NCBI RefSeq assembly: GCF_009604405.1
Contig: NZ_WEGK01000007.1
Span: 361,627 to 425,626, forward strand
Direction: 5' to 3'
Length of the DNA stretch: 64,000 nucleotides
Source: Nocardia macrotermitis
Lineage (GTDB): Bacteria; Actinomycetota; Actinomycetes; Mycobacteriales; Mycobacteriaceae
Part shown: positions 25,133 through 32,450 of the stretch, piece after piece
Numbering within the stretch: position 1 is the stretch's first letter
Layout of the letters: the number at the start of each line of letters is the position of its first letter
The notes under the pieces: model-generated
Database searches by the model: none
Told to the model about the DNA's origin: nothing
What the model saw: only the letters and a program-made list of their open reading frames with translations
Translations under genes and position numbers: made by a program

Positions 25133-26674
25133 TCACGGTGGGTCGGCTCCCGAATGGTCGGCGGGGCGGGTGATGCGGTGCAGCAGGATCAGCAGGCCGG
25201 CGACGACGATCGCGGTGGCGAATCCGCCGCGCGGACCGTCCGGCAGGTCGACCGAAATGCCCAGTGCCGCACCGTGTTCGGCGACGGACAGCAACCACCA
25301 CAGGGGTGGTCCGGTGAGCCGCAGTACCAGCACTCCGGCGGGTAGCCACACACAGGAGAGCAGCGCGCCGAGTGCGCCGACCACCGTGATCGGCGCGATC
25401 ACCGGCTCCACCAGCAGGTTCGCCAGGATGGCGAGCAGGCCGACGTGTCCGGTCAGCGCCACGATCAGCGGTGCGGTCAGCAGGAAGGCCGCGGTGGCGA
25501 CGCCGACGGCTTCGGCCGGGCCGCGCCGCCAGCCGCGGTCCTCGAGCCAGTGCGACCAGCGTGGTGCGAGCACGATCAGGCCGATCGTGGCCAGTACCGA
25601 GAGCGCGAAACCGATGTCCAGGGCCAGTTCCGGCGACCAGCCGAGCAAACCGATCGTCGCGCCGCTGAGTGCGGGCAGTGCCTGTTTACGGCGGCCGAGC
25701 ATGACCGCGAGCACGGCCACACCACCCATCACCGCCGCGCGCAGCACCGTCGGCGAGGGACGGGCCAGCACCACGAAACCGATCAGCGCGACGGCGGCCA
25801 GCACCGCGCCCACCCGCGGATCGATGGTCAGCAGACGTACCGAAATCATCACCGCCGCAAGGACGATCGTCACATTGGTGCCGGATACGGCGAGTAGATG
25901 CGACAGTTCGATCTGCTGGAATTCCGCACGCACGCGATCGGGCAGCCGGGACACGTCACCATCGACCAGTCCGGGCAGCAGCCCGGCCTCGGTCTTCGGC
26001 AGGGCCCGCGCGGCCGCCGCCGCGAAGTGCGCGCGAACCGATCCGGCCGCACGCTGCCACCACGGCGCGCGCTCGACGGTGACCGGCGGCCCCTGTGCGC
26101 GCAGGACGGCCACCGTCAGGTCCCGTCGCCACGGCCGGTCCAGGCGCGCCCGGAACCGCACCGCCTGCCCCGGCAGCAATCCCGGCCATCCGCGCTGGGT
26201 GGCGAGCACGATCACCGCACCGCCCGCGTGCACCGGTACCGCACCGTGCCGATATTCCCGCAGATCCGCCTGCACCATCCACTGCCGTGCACCGAAAGAT
26301 TTGGCGGGCAAGGGTTTCGGATCGTCGCTCGGCACGATCGTCACCGTCAGAGAGGTACCGACCGCCGCCGTTCGCAACGGATGCGTCGCGACCCGATACT
26401 CCCGCCAGGCCGCCGCGATCCCGAACCCGATCCCCACGACCATGGCCGCAAGCAACGCCATCCCCATCACCCGTGTCCTCTCCCGTCGACCTCGAACCAT
26501 CCACACCCCCACCCCGATCGCCACACCGACGAGCAACCCCACCACCATCACCCCTACCCACCAGCCCGCCAGCACGGTCACAACCGTTATCCCCCAACAC
26601 ATCACGGCCGCCGGCACCAAGCGCGCATCCAAGACCTCCGGCACCACCGCCTCGCCTTGCTCGACCCCGCTCAC
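25133..26674 (-). CDS. comEC: ComEC/Rec2 family DNA-uptake channel (competence domain only)
   Basis: Polytopic membrane protein expected to form the DNA translocation channel. The 513 residues contain the N-terminal DUF4131-like region with its membrane helices (about 20-70) and OB-like part, then the competence domain with the family core IELSHLLAVSGTNVTIV and GFALSVLATIGLIVL. The C-terminal metallo-beta-lactamase nuclease domain of Bacillus ComEC is absent, as in many actinobacteria. GTG start. comEA lies 97 bases upstream on the same strand, so they are probably one operon. Actinobacterial competence is poorly described; the function is inferred from the family. Confidence 0.85.
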   Translation of the reverse strand: MSGVEQGEAVVPEVLDARLVPAAVMCWGITVVTVLAGWWVGVMVVGLLVGVAIGVGVWMVRGRRERTRVMGMALLAAMVVGIGFGIAAAWREYRVATHPLRTAAVGTSLTVTIVPSDDPKPLPAKSFGARQWMVQADLREYRHGAVPVHAGGAVIVLATQRGWPGLLPGQAVRFRARLDRPWRRDLTVAVLRAQGPPVTVERAPWWQRAAGSVRAHFAAAAARALPKTEAGLLPGLVDGDVSRLPDRVRAEFQQIELSHLLAVSGTNVTIVLAAVMISVRLLTIDPRVGAVLAAVALIGFVVLARPSPTVLRAAVMGGVAVLAVMLGRRKQALPALSGATIGLLGWSPELALDIGFALSVLATIGLIVLAPRWSHWLEDRGWRRGPAEAVGVATAAFLLTAPLIVALTGHVGLLAILANLLVEPVIAPITVVGALGALLSCVWLPAGVLVLRLTGPPLWWLLSVAEHGAALGISVDLPDGPRGGFATAIVVAGLLILLHRITRPADHSGADPP

Positions 26675-26771
26675 CCCGCACCCCCGAAGAGCCGACCGCC
26701 CACGAGGGCAGTATGTGGTTCGGGCACAGGCATATTCGGGCCATGCGCCCCGATGAGAAGCCGTTGCCGGT

Positions 26772-27716
26772 TCATAAGGTCACCAGATCGCGAAGGCGAG
26801 CCAGACGGGTGTGACCCAGGCCCGGAATTTCGCCGAGTTGGTCGAGGGTGGTGAAGCGGCCGTGTTCGGTGCGCCAGGCGATGATGTTGCGGGCCGTAGC
26901 GGGACCGACGCCGGGAAGTTCATCGAGTTCGGATTCGGTGGCGGTGTTGAGGTTCACCTTCGCCGCAGGGGTCGACGCACCGGACGTGCGCGCGACGTGA
27001 TCGGTACCGGACAGCACCGCACTGCCGAGTTGCGGTGTGCCCGCCCGCGGACCGAGCGCACCGACGATGACCTGATCACCATCGGCCAGTCGCTGCGCCA
27101 GATTCAGCCGAGCCAGATCGGCACCCTCCCTGGCCACCGCGACCGCGAGAGCATCAGCGACCCGGGAGCCCGCCGGAAGATGCAGCAGACCCACGTGCTC
27201 GACCAGCCCGACCACGCTCACCACCAGTTCCGCCGGTCGGCTGGGTGGCGGTGCCGACGTCGGCCGCTCTACCGACGTGCCGGATGGGACAGGCGGCCCG
27301 GATTCACTCACCTGATCCGAGCTCTGCGCCATCGGCAACGGCGGAACCGGCTCCGCCACAGGACTTTCCCGCTGCGTCACCATCACCGCCGACAACACCG
27401 CCACCACCCCGACACACGCCAGCACAAGCACCCCACGCCGCCCCGGATGCAACCGAACCCCACGAAACCGTGCGGGCATCAACCGCTCATGCCACATCGA
27501 GACACTGCCCGCCGGCTCACTCAGCCAATGCGGAGTATTGGGCACCCCGGCCACATCGTCATCCCATCCCCCGGACGTACCTGTCTCGCCCTCGGACTCC
27601 TCGAACTCCCCCTCCTCCGATTCCCACCCACCACGCATCGCCCGCCGACCAGGCCCGCGCCCATCGAGCGCCCCCAGCCGCTCCCTAACCCGCATCCGCT
27701 CGTCATCCCGCGCCAT
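26772..27716 (-). CDS. comEA: ComEA-like helix-hairpin-helix DNA-binding protein
   Basis: DNA-receptor component of the uptake machinery, 314 residues. After about 90 polar residues comes one membrane helix (GVLVLACVGVVAVLSAVMV), a Pro/Ser linker, an SLBB-type domain (VVSVVGLVEHVGLLHLPAGS) and a C-terminal double helix-hairpin-helix (NLNTATESELDELPGVGPAT and GEIPGLGHTRLARLRD). The cytoplasmic acidic N-terminus is longer than in Bacillus ComEA but common in actinobacteria. I chose the ATG at 27716; ATGs 12 and 51 bases upstream are in frame. Two DnaA boxes sit just upstream. Confidence 0.87.
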   Translation of the reverse strand: MARDDERMRVRERLGALDGRGPGRRAMRGGWESEEGEFEESEGETGTSGGWDDDVAGVPNTPHWLSEPAGSVSMWHERLMPARFRGVRLHPGRRGVLVLACVGVVAVLSAVMVTQRESPVAEPVPPLPMAQSSDQVSESGPPVPSGTSVERPTSAPPPSRPAELVVSVVGLVEHVGLLHLPAGSRVADALAVAVAREGADLARLNLAQRLADGDQVIVGALGPRAGTPQLGSAVLSGTDHVARTSGASTPAAKVNLNTATESELDELPGVGPATARNIIAWRTEHGRFTTLDQLGEIPGLGHTRLARLRDLVTL

Positions 27717-27766
27717 GCCAGCCACCATAGGATCGCCGCCACCCACGCCACCCCCACCGACCAGCA

Positions 27767-27806
27767 CTTATATCCGCCCTGTGGACAACCATTCCCCTGT
27801 GGACAA
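27767..27806 (-). promoter_or_regulatory. comEA promoter region with two DnaA boxes
   Basis: On the minus strand, TTGTCCACA occurs twice in the same orientation (27798-27806 and 27780-27788), start to start 18 bases. Both are perfect matches to the actinobacterial DnaA box TT(G/A)TCCACA. Seven bases after the second comes TATAAG (27767-27772), a good -10, predicting a start near 27760 and a leader of about 45 nt. The boxes cover the -35/spacer region, so bound DnaA would be expected to repress or modulate transcription. Confidence 0.6.
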
Positions 27807-27955
27807 CCCACCCGCCGCAACCAATACTTGTCGGCCCTCTGTGCTACCGCCCATACCACCCGGCCGCTGCCCGAAACCATGAGGACACCGACCGCCTCCG
27901 ACCCACCACCGCCGAACCGAATCAGCCTCGGCAACAACACTATTCGCCAACGCAC

Positions 27956-28063
27956 GGGCCCGCCGAACAGCAGATCCGGCAGATGTCACACCGGCCCGTC
28001 CGACGCCTTGCGCAACAGTTCGTCGGAAACCACGCCACCGGGCTCGGCATCGGGCCGAGCGGG
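27956..28063 (-). repeat. 108-bp duplicated fragment of octT 5' region (copy A)
   Basis: Identical to 30196-30303 at 106 of 108 positions and in the same orientation. The two differences, within ATGTCACACC versus ATGCCGCACC on the plus strand, turn an Arg codon of octT into TGA when read in the parent frame. The fragment is therefore non-coding, and its high identity implies a recent copy event. Confidence 0.9.
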
Positions 28064-28332
28064 CGCCCCACCATGGATCAGCTCGCCTGCCGACCACCAC
28101 GTCGCCCCGAACTCAACTGGTGCCGAGAACAGCGCCAGACTCGACACAATCAGTGCAGATAGATGAAACAAGTTCGGCAACAACACAACTCAGCGCTCAC
28201 GAGCTGTCATGCCATCGGGGCCAAGCCGTTCTATTTCGCGTTGCCGCCGGGCCCGTCACCGCACACCGGCCCGCCGCCGCCCGCGCAGCAGCATCCGCCG
28301 ACCGAGCCGGGCGCGCAGACCGCCGCCCGGCC

Positions 28333-28352
28333 CGCACCGCGGGGTCGGTGCG
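28333..28352 (-). terminator. Possible terminator after degV
   Basis: A 7-bp GC-rich stem, CGCACCG (28333-28339) with CGGTGCG (28346-28352), and a 6-nt loop, ten bases past the degV stop. It has no U-tract and is only weakly supported. Confidence 0.35.
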
Positions 28353-28362
28353 CCCGGCGTGG

Positions 28363-29205
28363 TCAGCCGCAGCCGCCGGGGACCACTACTATGCCGACCG
28401 CGCCCGAGCCGAGGTGTACGCCGAGGGTGGGGCCGAATTCGGCGGTGACGAGCTCGCGGATATCGGGGATCAGTTCGGTGAGTTGGGTGGCCAGGGTGGC
28501 GGCGGCGTCGGGGGCGGCGAGGTGTTGGACGGCGATCGACGCGCCTGCTTCGCCGGCCGAATCCACTGCGGCGGCAACAAGTTTCGCGTATGCCTTGGAT
28601 CTGGTGCGGGCCTTCTCGCGGAGTTCGAGGCGGCCTTCGATGAGTTGGAGCAGGGGTTTGGTCACCAGTTCGGTGCCGAAGAACGCGGCGGCGCTGCTGA
28701 GCCGTCCGCCGCGACGCAGCTGTTCGGTGCGGTTGACCATGATGAAGGCCCGCCCGCGACCGGCGGCGGCGACCGCCGCGTCGTAGACGACGTCCAGCGG
28801 TGCGCCGGTCCGCGCGCGACGCGCGGCGGCCAGCACCGGCAGCCCGGTGCCGAGCCCAGCGCTGAGCGAATCCACCAGACGTATCCGGTCGGCGGCGTCC
28901 ATATCGTGCACGGCCTGTCGACCCGCCTCCCAGGTCGCCGAGAGCTGACGCGAAATGTGCACGGCGACAACACCATCGCCGGCGCTGAGGTCGAGGGCGT
29001 GCTCGTAGGCGGCGCGCAGCTCACCGGGGGACGCGGCCGAAGTGCTCACCGTCGCCGAGGCGTAATCGATGACGCATTCGTCCACACCCTCGTGAATCTC
29101 ACGATCGTCCACCAGCACGTGCAGCGGCACCACGCGAATGCCCAGCTCCGCCACCAGATCGGCGGGCAGGCTCGCGGAGGAGTCGGTCACCACGACGACG
29201 GCCAT
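28363..29205 (-). CDS. DegV family fatty-acid-binding protein
   Basis: A 280-residue DegV (FakB-like) protein. The family binds a fatty acid in a two-domain fold and presents it for phosphorylation or transfer. The N-terminal motif VVVTDSSASLPADLVAELGI contains the TDS(S/T) acyl-head contact, and the C-terminal domain has LITKP-like ELVTKPLLQLIEGRLEL. No FakA kinase gene is nearby. It is the last gene of the nadD-rsfS-gpgP-octT-degV cluster, starting 27 bases after octT, the same order as Rv2421c-Rv2417c; a role in supplying octanoate to OctT is an attractive but untested idea. Confidence 0.85.
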   Translation of the reverse strand: MAVVVVTDSSASLPADLVAELGIRVVPLHVLVDDREIHEGVDECVIDYASATVSTSAASPGELRAAYEHALDLSAGDGVVAVHISRQLSATWEAGRQAVHDMDAADRIRLVDSLSAGLGTGLPVLAAARRARTGAPLDVVYDAAVAAAGRGRAFIMVNRTEQLRRGGRLSSAAAFFGTELVTKPLLQLIEGRLELREKARTRSKAYAKLVAAAVDSAGEAGASIAVQHLAAPDAAATLATQLTELIPDIRELVTAEFGPTLGVHLGSGAVGIVVVPGGCG

Positions 29206-29232
29206 CGCCTCAGGGCCTTCCGGTCCGCATCG

Positions 29233-30432
29233 TCAGCAACTCACCTCCGTGATCACCTTCACCATCGCCCGCGCGACCGCGGTGTGCCCCTCCCAGCCCC
29301 AGTGGATGCCATCGGGATTGGACTCACCGTGGAAGACGTTGTCGCGCACCGCTTCTCCCAGATCCACCAGCGGCACAGCGGTTTTCGCGGACCATTCGCG
29401 CAGCGCCCGCACCGCGGGCTCCCGGCCGGTGTGCACCCGGCCGTACGCCTCGCAGTCGTGCACCGAGGGCAGCACACCCACCACCGGCAGTTCGGGACGC
29501 AACTGCGCCAACGAAACTCGCGACTGTTCGAGGTAATCGATACTCACGTGCGGCGGCAACGCCACCGGCCGCCCCAGCTTCGACAGCCGCGGCTGCAACC
29601 AGTTGTACCCGTCGCGCACCCGCCGCCGCACGGCCGGTGGCCGCACATAGCGAATCAACTCACGCAGCGCGGTGGGCAGCGGCGACGGCAGCGAATCCAT
29701 ACCACCCGTGGCGAAGACCACCGCCCCCGCGCGGGGAACCGCTGCCCACACCCTGGGATCCCCGATCAACGCCCAGTATGCGTCGCGACATGTCCAGCCG
29801 ATCCGCCCGATCAACTCGACATCCCAATCCAGCTCCGCCGCAACCAGATTCGGCCAGATCCGCGGATCGTTCGCGGGCAGCCCACCCTTGGGCCCGAAGT
29901 AGGCCAGCGAGTCGGCGATCACCAACAACACCGGCCGGTCGGAGCCACCCGTGGATTCCACACTGTCGTCCACATCGACCACGCGAGACCCCTTCTCCGC
30001 GACAACAGATGCATCCGGCGAGTCCGCTCCGGAGTCGGCGGCCGAATCGCTCTCGGCCGCTCCGGAATCGGAAACCTCTCGGACGCTCCCTGGCGGCCCG
30101 GTATCTCCCTCGGAATCACCCGCACCGCTCTCCGAACCACCTCGCCGAGCCTCGCTCGCCCCCGACTCCCCTTCCAGCGCAACCGGTTCCGGCGCGGGCC
30201 CGCCGAACAGCAGATCCGGCAGATGCCGCACCGGCCCGTCCGACGCCTTGCGCAACAGTTCGTCGGAAACCACGCCACCGGGCTCGGCATCGGGCCGAGC
30301 GGGTGCGGGCCCGCCGAACAGCGCGTCCGGCAGCCGCCGGACCGGCCCCTCGGACGCCTTGCGCAGCAAGTCGTCCGATACCTGCCGGGTCGAGTCGTCC
30401 CGGTCGTTCGGGGTGGGTTTGTCAGAGGACAT
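29233..30432 (-). CDS. octT: SGNH hydrolase-fold octanoyltransferase (OctT-like) with repeat-containing N-terminal extension
   Basis: The C-terminal 240 residues are an SGNH/GDSL protein: LLVIADSLAYFG (Ser block), ATGGMDSLPS and the catalytic DGIHW near the end (NPDGIHWGWEGH). Position between degV and gpgP matches Rv2418c, described as the octanoyltransferase acting on diglucosylglycerate in MGLP synthesis. Unlike that about 250-residue protein, this one has 399 residues. The extra N-terminus of about 155 residues contains two copies of LLRKASxGPVRxLPDxLFGGPAP (about 22-44 and 59-81) and then an acidic, Ser-rich linker. The start ATG at 30432 lies inside gpgP (11-base overlap). Confidence 0.75.
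   Translation of the reverse strand: MSSDKPTPNDRDDSTRQVSDDLLRKASEGPVRRLPDALFGGPAPARPDAEPGGVVSDELLRKASDGPVRHLPDLLFGGPAPEPVALEGESGASEARRGGSESGAGDSEGDTGPPGSVREVSDSGAAESDSAADSGADSPDASVVAEKGSRVVDVDDSVESTGGSDRPVLLVIADSLAYFGPKGGLPANDPRIWPNLVAAELDWDVELIGRIGWTCRDAYWALIGDPRVWAAVPRAGAVVFATGGMDSLPSPLPTALRELIRYVRPPAVRRRVRDGYNWLQPRLSKLGRPVALPPHVSIDYLEQSRVSLAQLRPELPVVGVLPSVHDCEAYGRVHTGREPAVRALREWSAKTAVPLVDLGEAVRDNVFHGESNPDGIHWGWEGHTAVARAMVKVITEVSC
30196..30303 (-). repeat. 108-bp octT 5' segment duplicated elsewhere (copy B, source)
   Basis: Coding segment of the octT N-terminal extension, matched at 106 of 108 bases by 27956-28063. A further, more diverged repeat unit follows within the gene (30305-30382), so the locus itself already holds a tandem peptide repeat. 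Confidence 0.88.
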
Positions 30433-31081
30433 CAGGTGCTACCTTTGCCGCCGCGTTCCAAACATCGAGTCGCCACCCGGGACGTTCGATGCTCGGACCG
30501 TGGCTGCTGAGCTGCACCCAGCTGGTATTCGCCAGTCCACCCAGGACGGGCCAGTTCGCCGCAGGCAGTTCGAGCAGCGCGGCGGTCAGAGCCGCGATCA
30601 GCCCGCCGTGCGCGACGAGGATGATGGTACGGCCGGGCCAGTCGGCGCGCGCGTCGAACAATTCCCGCACCACCGGCAGCGCCCGCGCGCCCACCTCGAG
30701 CTTGCTCTCGCCGCCGGGCGGGGTGAACGACGCGTCCAGCCGCCACTGTTGGCGCGCACCGGGATACCGGGCGTCGACCTCGAGGTGGGTGAGCCCCTCC
30801 CAGTCGCCGAGCTGGGTCTCGCGCAGCCGCCGATCGGGCACCACGTCCAGATCGCTGTGATCGGCCAGCGCGCTGGCGGTATCGAACGCGCGCCGCAGAT
30901 CCGAGGAGATCAGCGCGATCGGCTCGACCCCGAGTAGATCCCGGGCCGCGTCCTTGGCCTGCCGACGCCCCAGCTCGCTGAGATCGGTGTCGTACTGACC
31001 CTGCATCCGGTCGGCGGCATTCCATTCGGTCTGGCCGTGGCGCAACAGGATCAACCGGCGAACGCCGTCGTGCTTAGTCAT
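30422..31081 (-). CDS. gpgP: Glucosyl-3-phosphoglycerate phosphatase
   Basis: Histidine phosphatase-superfamily enzyme that dephosphorylates glucosyl-3-phosphoglycerate to glucosylglycerate, the second step of MGLP synthesis. The 219-residue product has LLRHGQTEWN with nucleophilic His15, the phosphate-binding Arg in SSDLRRAFDTA, Glu in RRLRETQLGDWEGL and the second His in VAHGG. Simple alpha-ribazole or phosphoglycerate mutase-type activity cannot be separated by motifs alone, but the octT neighbour and match to Rv2419c order favour GpgP. The ATG at 31081 starts the conserved part; the open frame extends further upstream without support. Confidence 0.87.
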   Translation of the reverse strand: MTKHDGVRRLILLRHGQTEWNAADRMQGQYDTDLSELGRRQAKDAARDLLGVEPIALISSDLRRAFDTASALADHSDLDVVPDRRLRETQLGDWEGLTHLEVDARYPGARQQWRLDASFTPPGGESKLEVGARALPVVRELFDARADWPGRTIILVAHGGLIAALTAALLELPAANWPVLGGLANTSWVQLSSHGPSIERPGWRLDVWNAAAKVAPDVL

Positions 31082-31157
31082 CTGTTTCCGTATCCGTATC
31101 CGACGCCCAGCCGACCACCGGGCGGCGTGTTCGCACGCGCCGCCGCGGCCGCGTCCG

Positions 31158-31550
31158 TCACTCGGGCGATCCGTCCGCCGTCCGGGCCTGCCCGACCCCC
31201 TCGACCGACACCTGCGGGCAATCCTTCCAAAGCCGTTCCAGCCCATAGAAATCGCGCTCGTCGCTGTGCTGGATGTGCACCACCACCTCGACGTAGTCCA
31301 GCAGCACCCAGCGCCCCTCCCGGGTGCCCTCACGACGCACCGGCTTGTGCCCGGCGACGCGCAGTTGCTCCTCGACGGCGTCGACGATCGCGTTGACCTG
31401 CCGCTCGTTGGGCGCGGACGCGATGACGAAGCAGTCCGTGATCACCAACTGATCCGACACGTCGAGCACGACCACATCGGTCGCCAGTTTGTCGTCGGCG
31501 GCACGCGCGGCCACCTGTGCCATCTGCACCGCTTCGGCGGATGCTGTCAT
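31158..31550 (-). CDS. rsfS: Ribosome silencing factor RsfS
   Basis: Binds L14 on the large subunit and blocks subunit joining when nutrients fall. The 130 residues match the family: ADDKLATDVVVLDVSDQLVI, TDCFVIASAPNERQVNAIVD, REGTREGRWVLLDYVEVVVH and FYGLERLW. The start ATG at 31550 overlaps the nadD TAA by one base, so translation is probably coupled. A longer open frame upstream lies inside nadD and is not used. The C-terminal 15 residues beyond the domain are polar. Confidence 0.95.
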   Translation of the reverse strand: MTASAEAVQMAQVAARAADDKLATDVVVLDVSDQLVITDCFVIASAPNERQVNAIVDAVEEQLRVAGHKPVRREGTREGRWVLLDYVEVVVHIQHSDERDFYGLERLWKDCPQVSVEGVGQARTADGSPE

Positions 31551-32194
31551 TACGCCCGGCCCACCTTCCCGTTCCCTACCGGCACGTACAGATGCCGCTT
31601 CGATATGTACTGCACGACCCCGTCCGGCACCAGATACCACACCGGCCGCCCCTCGGCGGCCCGGCGACGGCATTCGCTCGACGAGATCGCCAACGCCGGA
31701 ATCTCGATCACGGTCACCGCATCGGGCGGACTGTTCCGCAGATGCTGCTTCAGATGATCGGTGTTCAGTTCGTACCCCGGACGGCTCACCCCGACGAACT
31801 TCGCCAGTTCGAACAGTTCCGCCCAATCCTGCCATGTGAGGATGTTGGACAGTGCGTCCGCACCGGTGATGAAGTACAGCTCCGCGTCGGGATGCTGTCG
31901 TTTGAGGTCGCGCAGGGTGTCGACGGTGTAGGTGAGCTTGCCGCGATCGATGTCCGCGCGGCTGACCGAGAAGCGCGGATTGGACGCGGTGGCGATGACC
32001 GTCATCAGATAACGATCCTCGGCCGGACTGACCTGTTTACCGGACTTCTGCCAGGGTTCCCCGGTCGGAACGAAGATCACTTCGTCGAGGTCGAACCGGT
32101 GGGCGACCTCGCTGGCGGCGACCAGATGCCCATGGTGGACGGGATCGAAGGTTCCGCCCATCACGCCCAGTTTGCGCCGGCCTGTTTCTCGCAC
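31550..32194 (-). CDS. nadD: Nicotinate-nucleotide adenylyltransferase
   Basis: Converts nicotinate mononucleotide and ATP to deamido-NAD in NAD synthesis. The 214 residues carry the nucleotidyltransferase motif GGTFDPVHHGHL (13-24) and ISSSECRRR (about 179-187) of the ISSTxIR-type second motif. GTG start at 32194. It is followed in overlap by rsfS, the usual bacterial pair, and corresponds to Rv2421c. Confidence 0.95.
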   Translation of the reverse strand: MRETGRRKLGVMGGTFDPVHHGHLVAASEVAHRFDLDEVIFVPTGEPWQKSGKQVSPAEDRYLMTVIATASNPRFSVSRADIDRGKLTYTVDTLRDLKRQHPDAELYFITGADALSNILTWQDWAELFELAKFVGVSRPGYELNTDHLKQHLRNSPPDAVTVIEIPALAISSSECRRRAAEGRPVWYLVPDGVVQYISKRHLYVPVGNGKVGRA

Positions 32195-32264
32195 GACTGT
32201 CGAGCTTACTGGGCGGCGTTTCCCCGGCGTGTCACAGCCGCCCGTCGCGGGGGCAGCGCGGGGT

Positions 32265-32450
32265 TCAGCGCCGCACCAGCGAGCGGAATCCCGCCGCGGC
32301 GCACCGCTCCACCCGGACCACGGAGGTGCGGTGGTGGTGTGTGTTCTGGGTCGCGGTGCACGATGACGTCCGGGACCCGGCCCACAGGCAGGCCACGATC
32401 ACCGCGAGAATCACCAGCACCAGGGCTGCGCGAGGTACCGAGCGGCTCAT
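32265..32450 (-). CDS. 61-residue membrane-anchored small protein
   Basis: Starts MSRSVPRAALVLVILAVIVA: a short basic N-terminus, then a hydrophobic helix, followed by a 38-residue polar part with two cysteines and a His run (TQNTHHHRTS). The ATG overlaps the stop of the preceding 663-residue gene as ATGA, strong evidence that it is translated with that gene. It may be a single-pass membrane protein or a secreted peptide. No family recognised. nadD begins 70 bases downstream. Confidence 0.6.
   Translation of the reverse strand: MSRSVPRAALVLVILAVIVACLWAGSRTSSCTATQNTHHHRTSVVRVERCAAAGFRSLVRR

Larger units (their letters stand above)
27717..28362. other. 646-base intergenic region, comEA / degV
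   Basis: Apart from the DnaA boxes, the comEA promoter and a 108-base copy of octT coding sequence, I find no gene. Forward frames are open because of GC bias. A minus-strand frame (27986-28186) only reads through the duplicated piece and ends at a stop created within it. From memory, eis (Rv2416c) occupies this place in M. tuberculosis; nothing like it is visible here. Confidence 0.5.

Noticed and set aside
27986..28186. 66-codon minus-strand gene in the comEA-degV gap
   Set aside because: It consists of the duplicated octT fragment read to a stop created within it, joined to unrelated upstream DNA.
28120..30510. A 796-codon open forward frame over degV, octT and gpgP
   Set aside because: It is the complement of three genes with clear family motifs; the translation is Arg/His/Gly-rich without domains, a GC-bias artefact.
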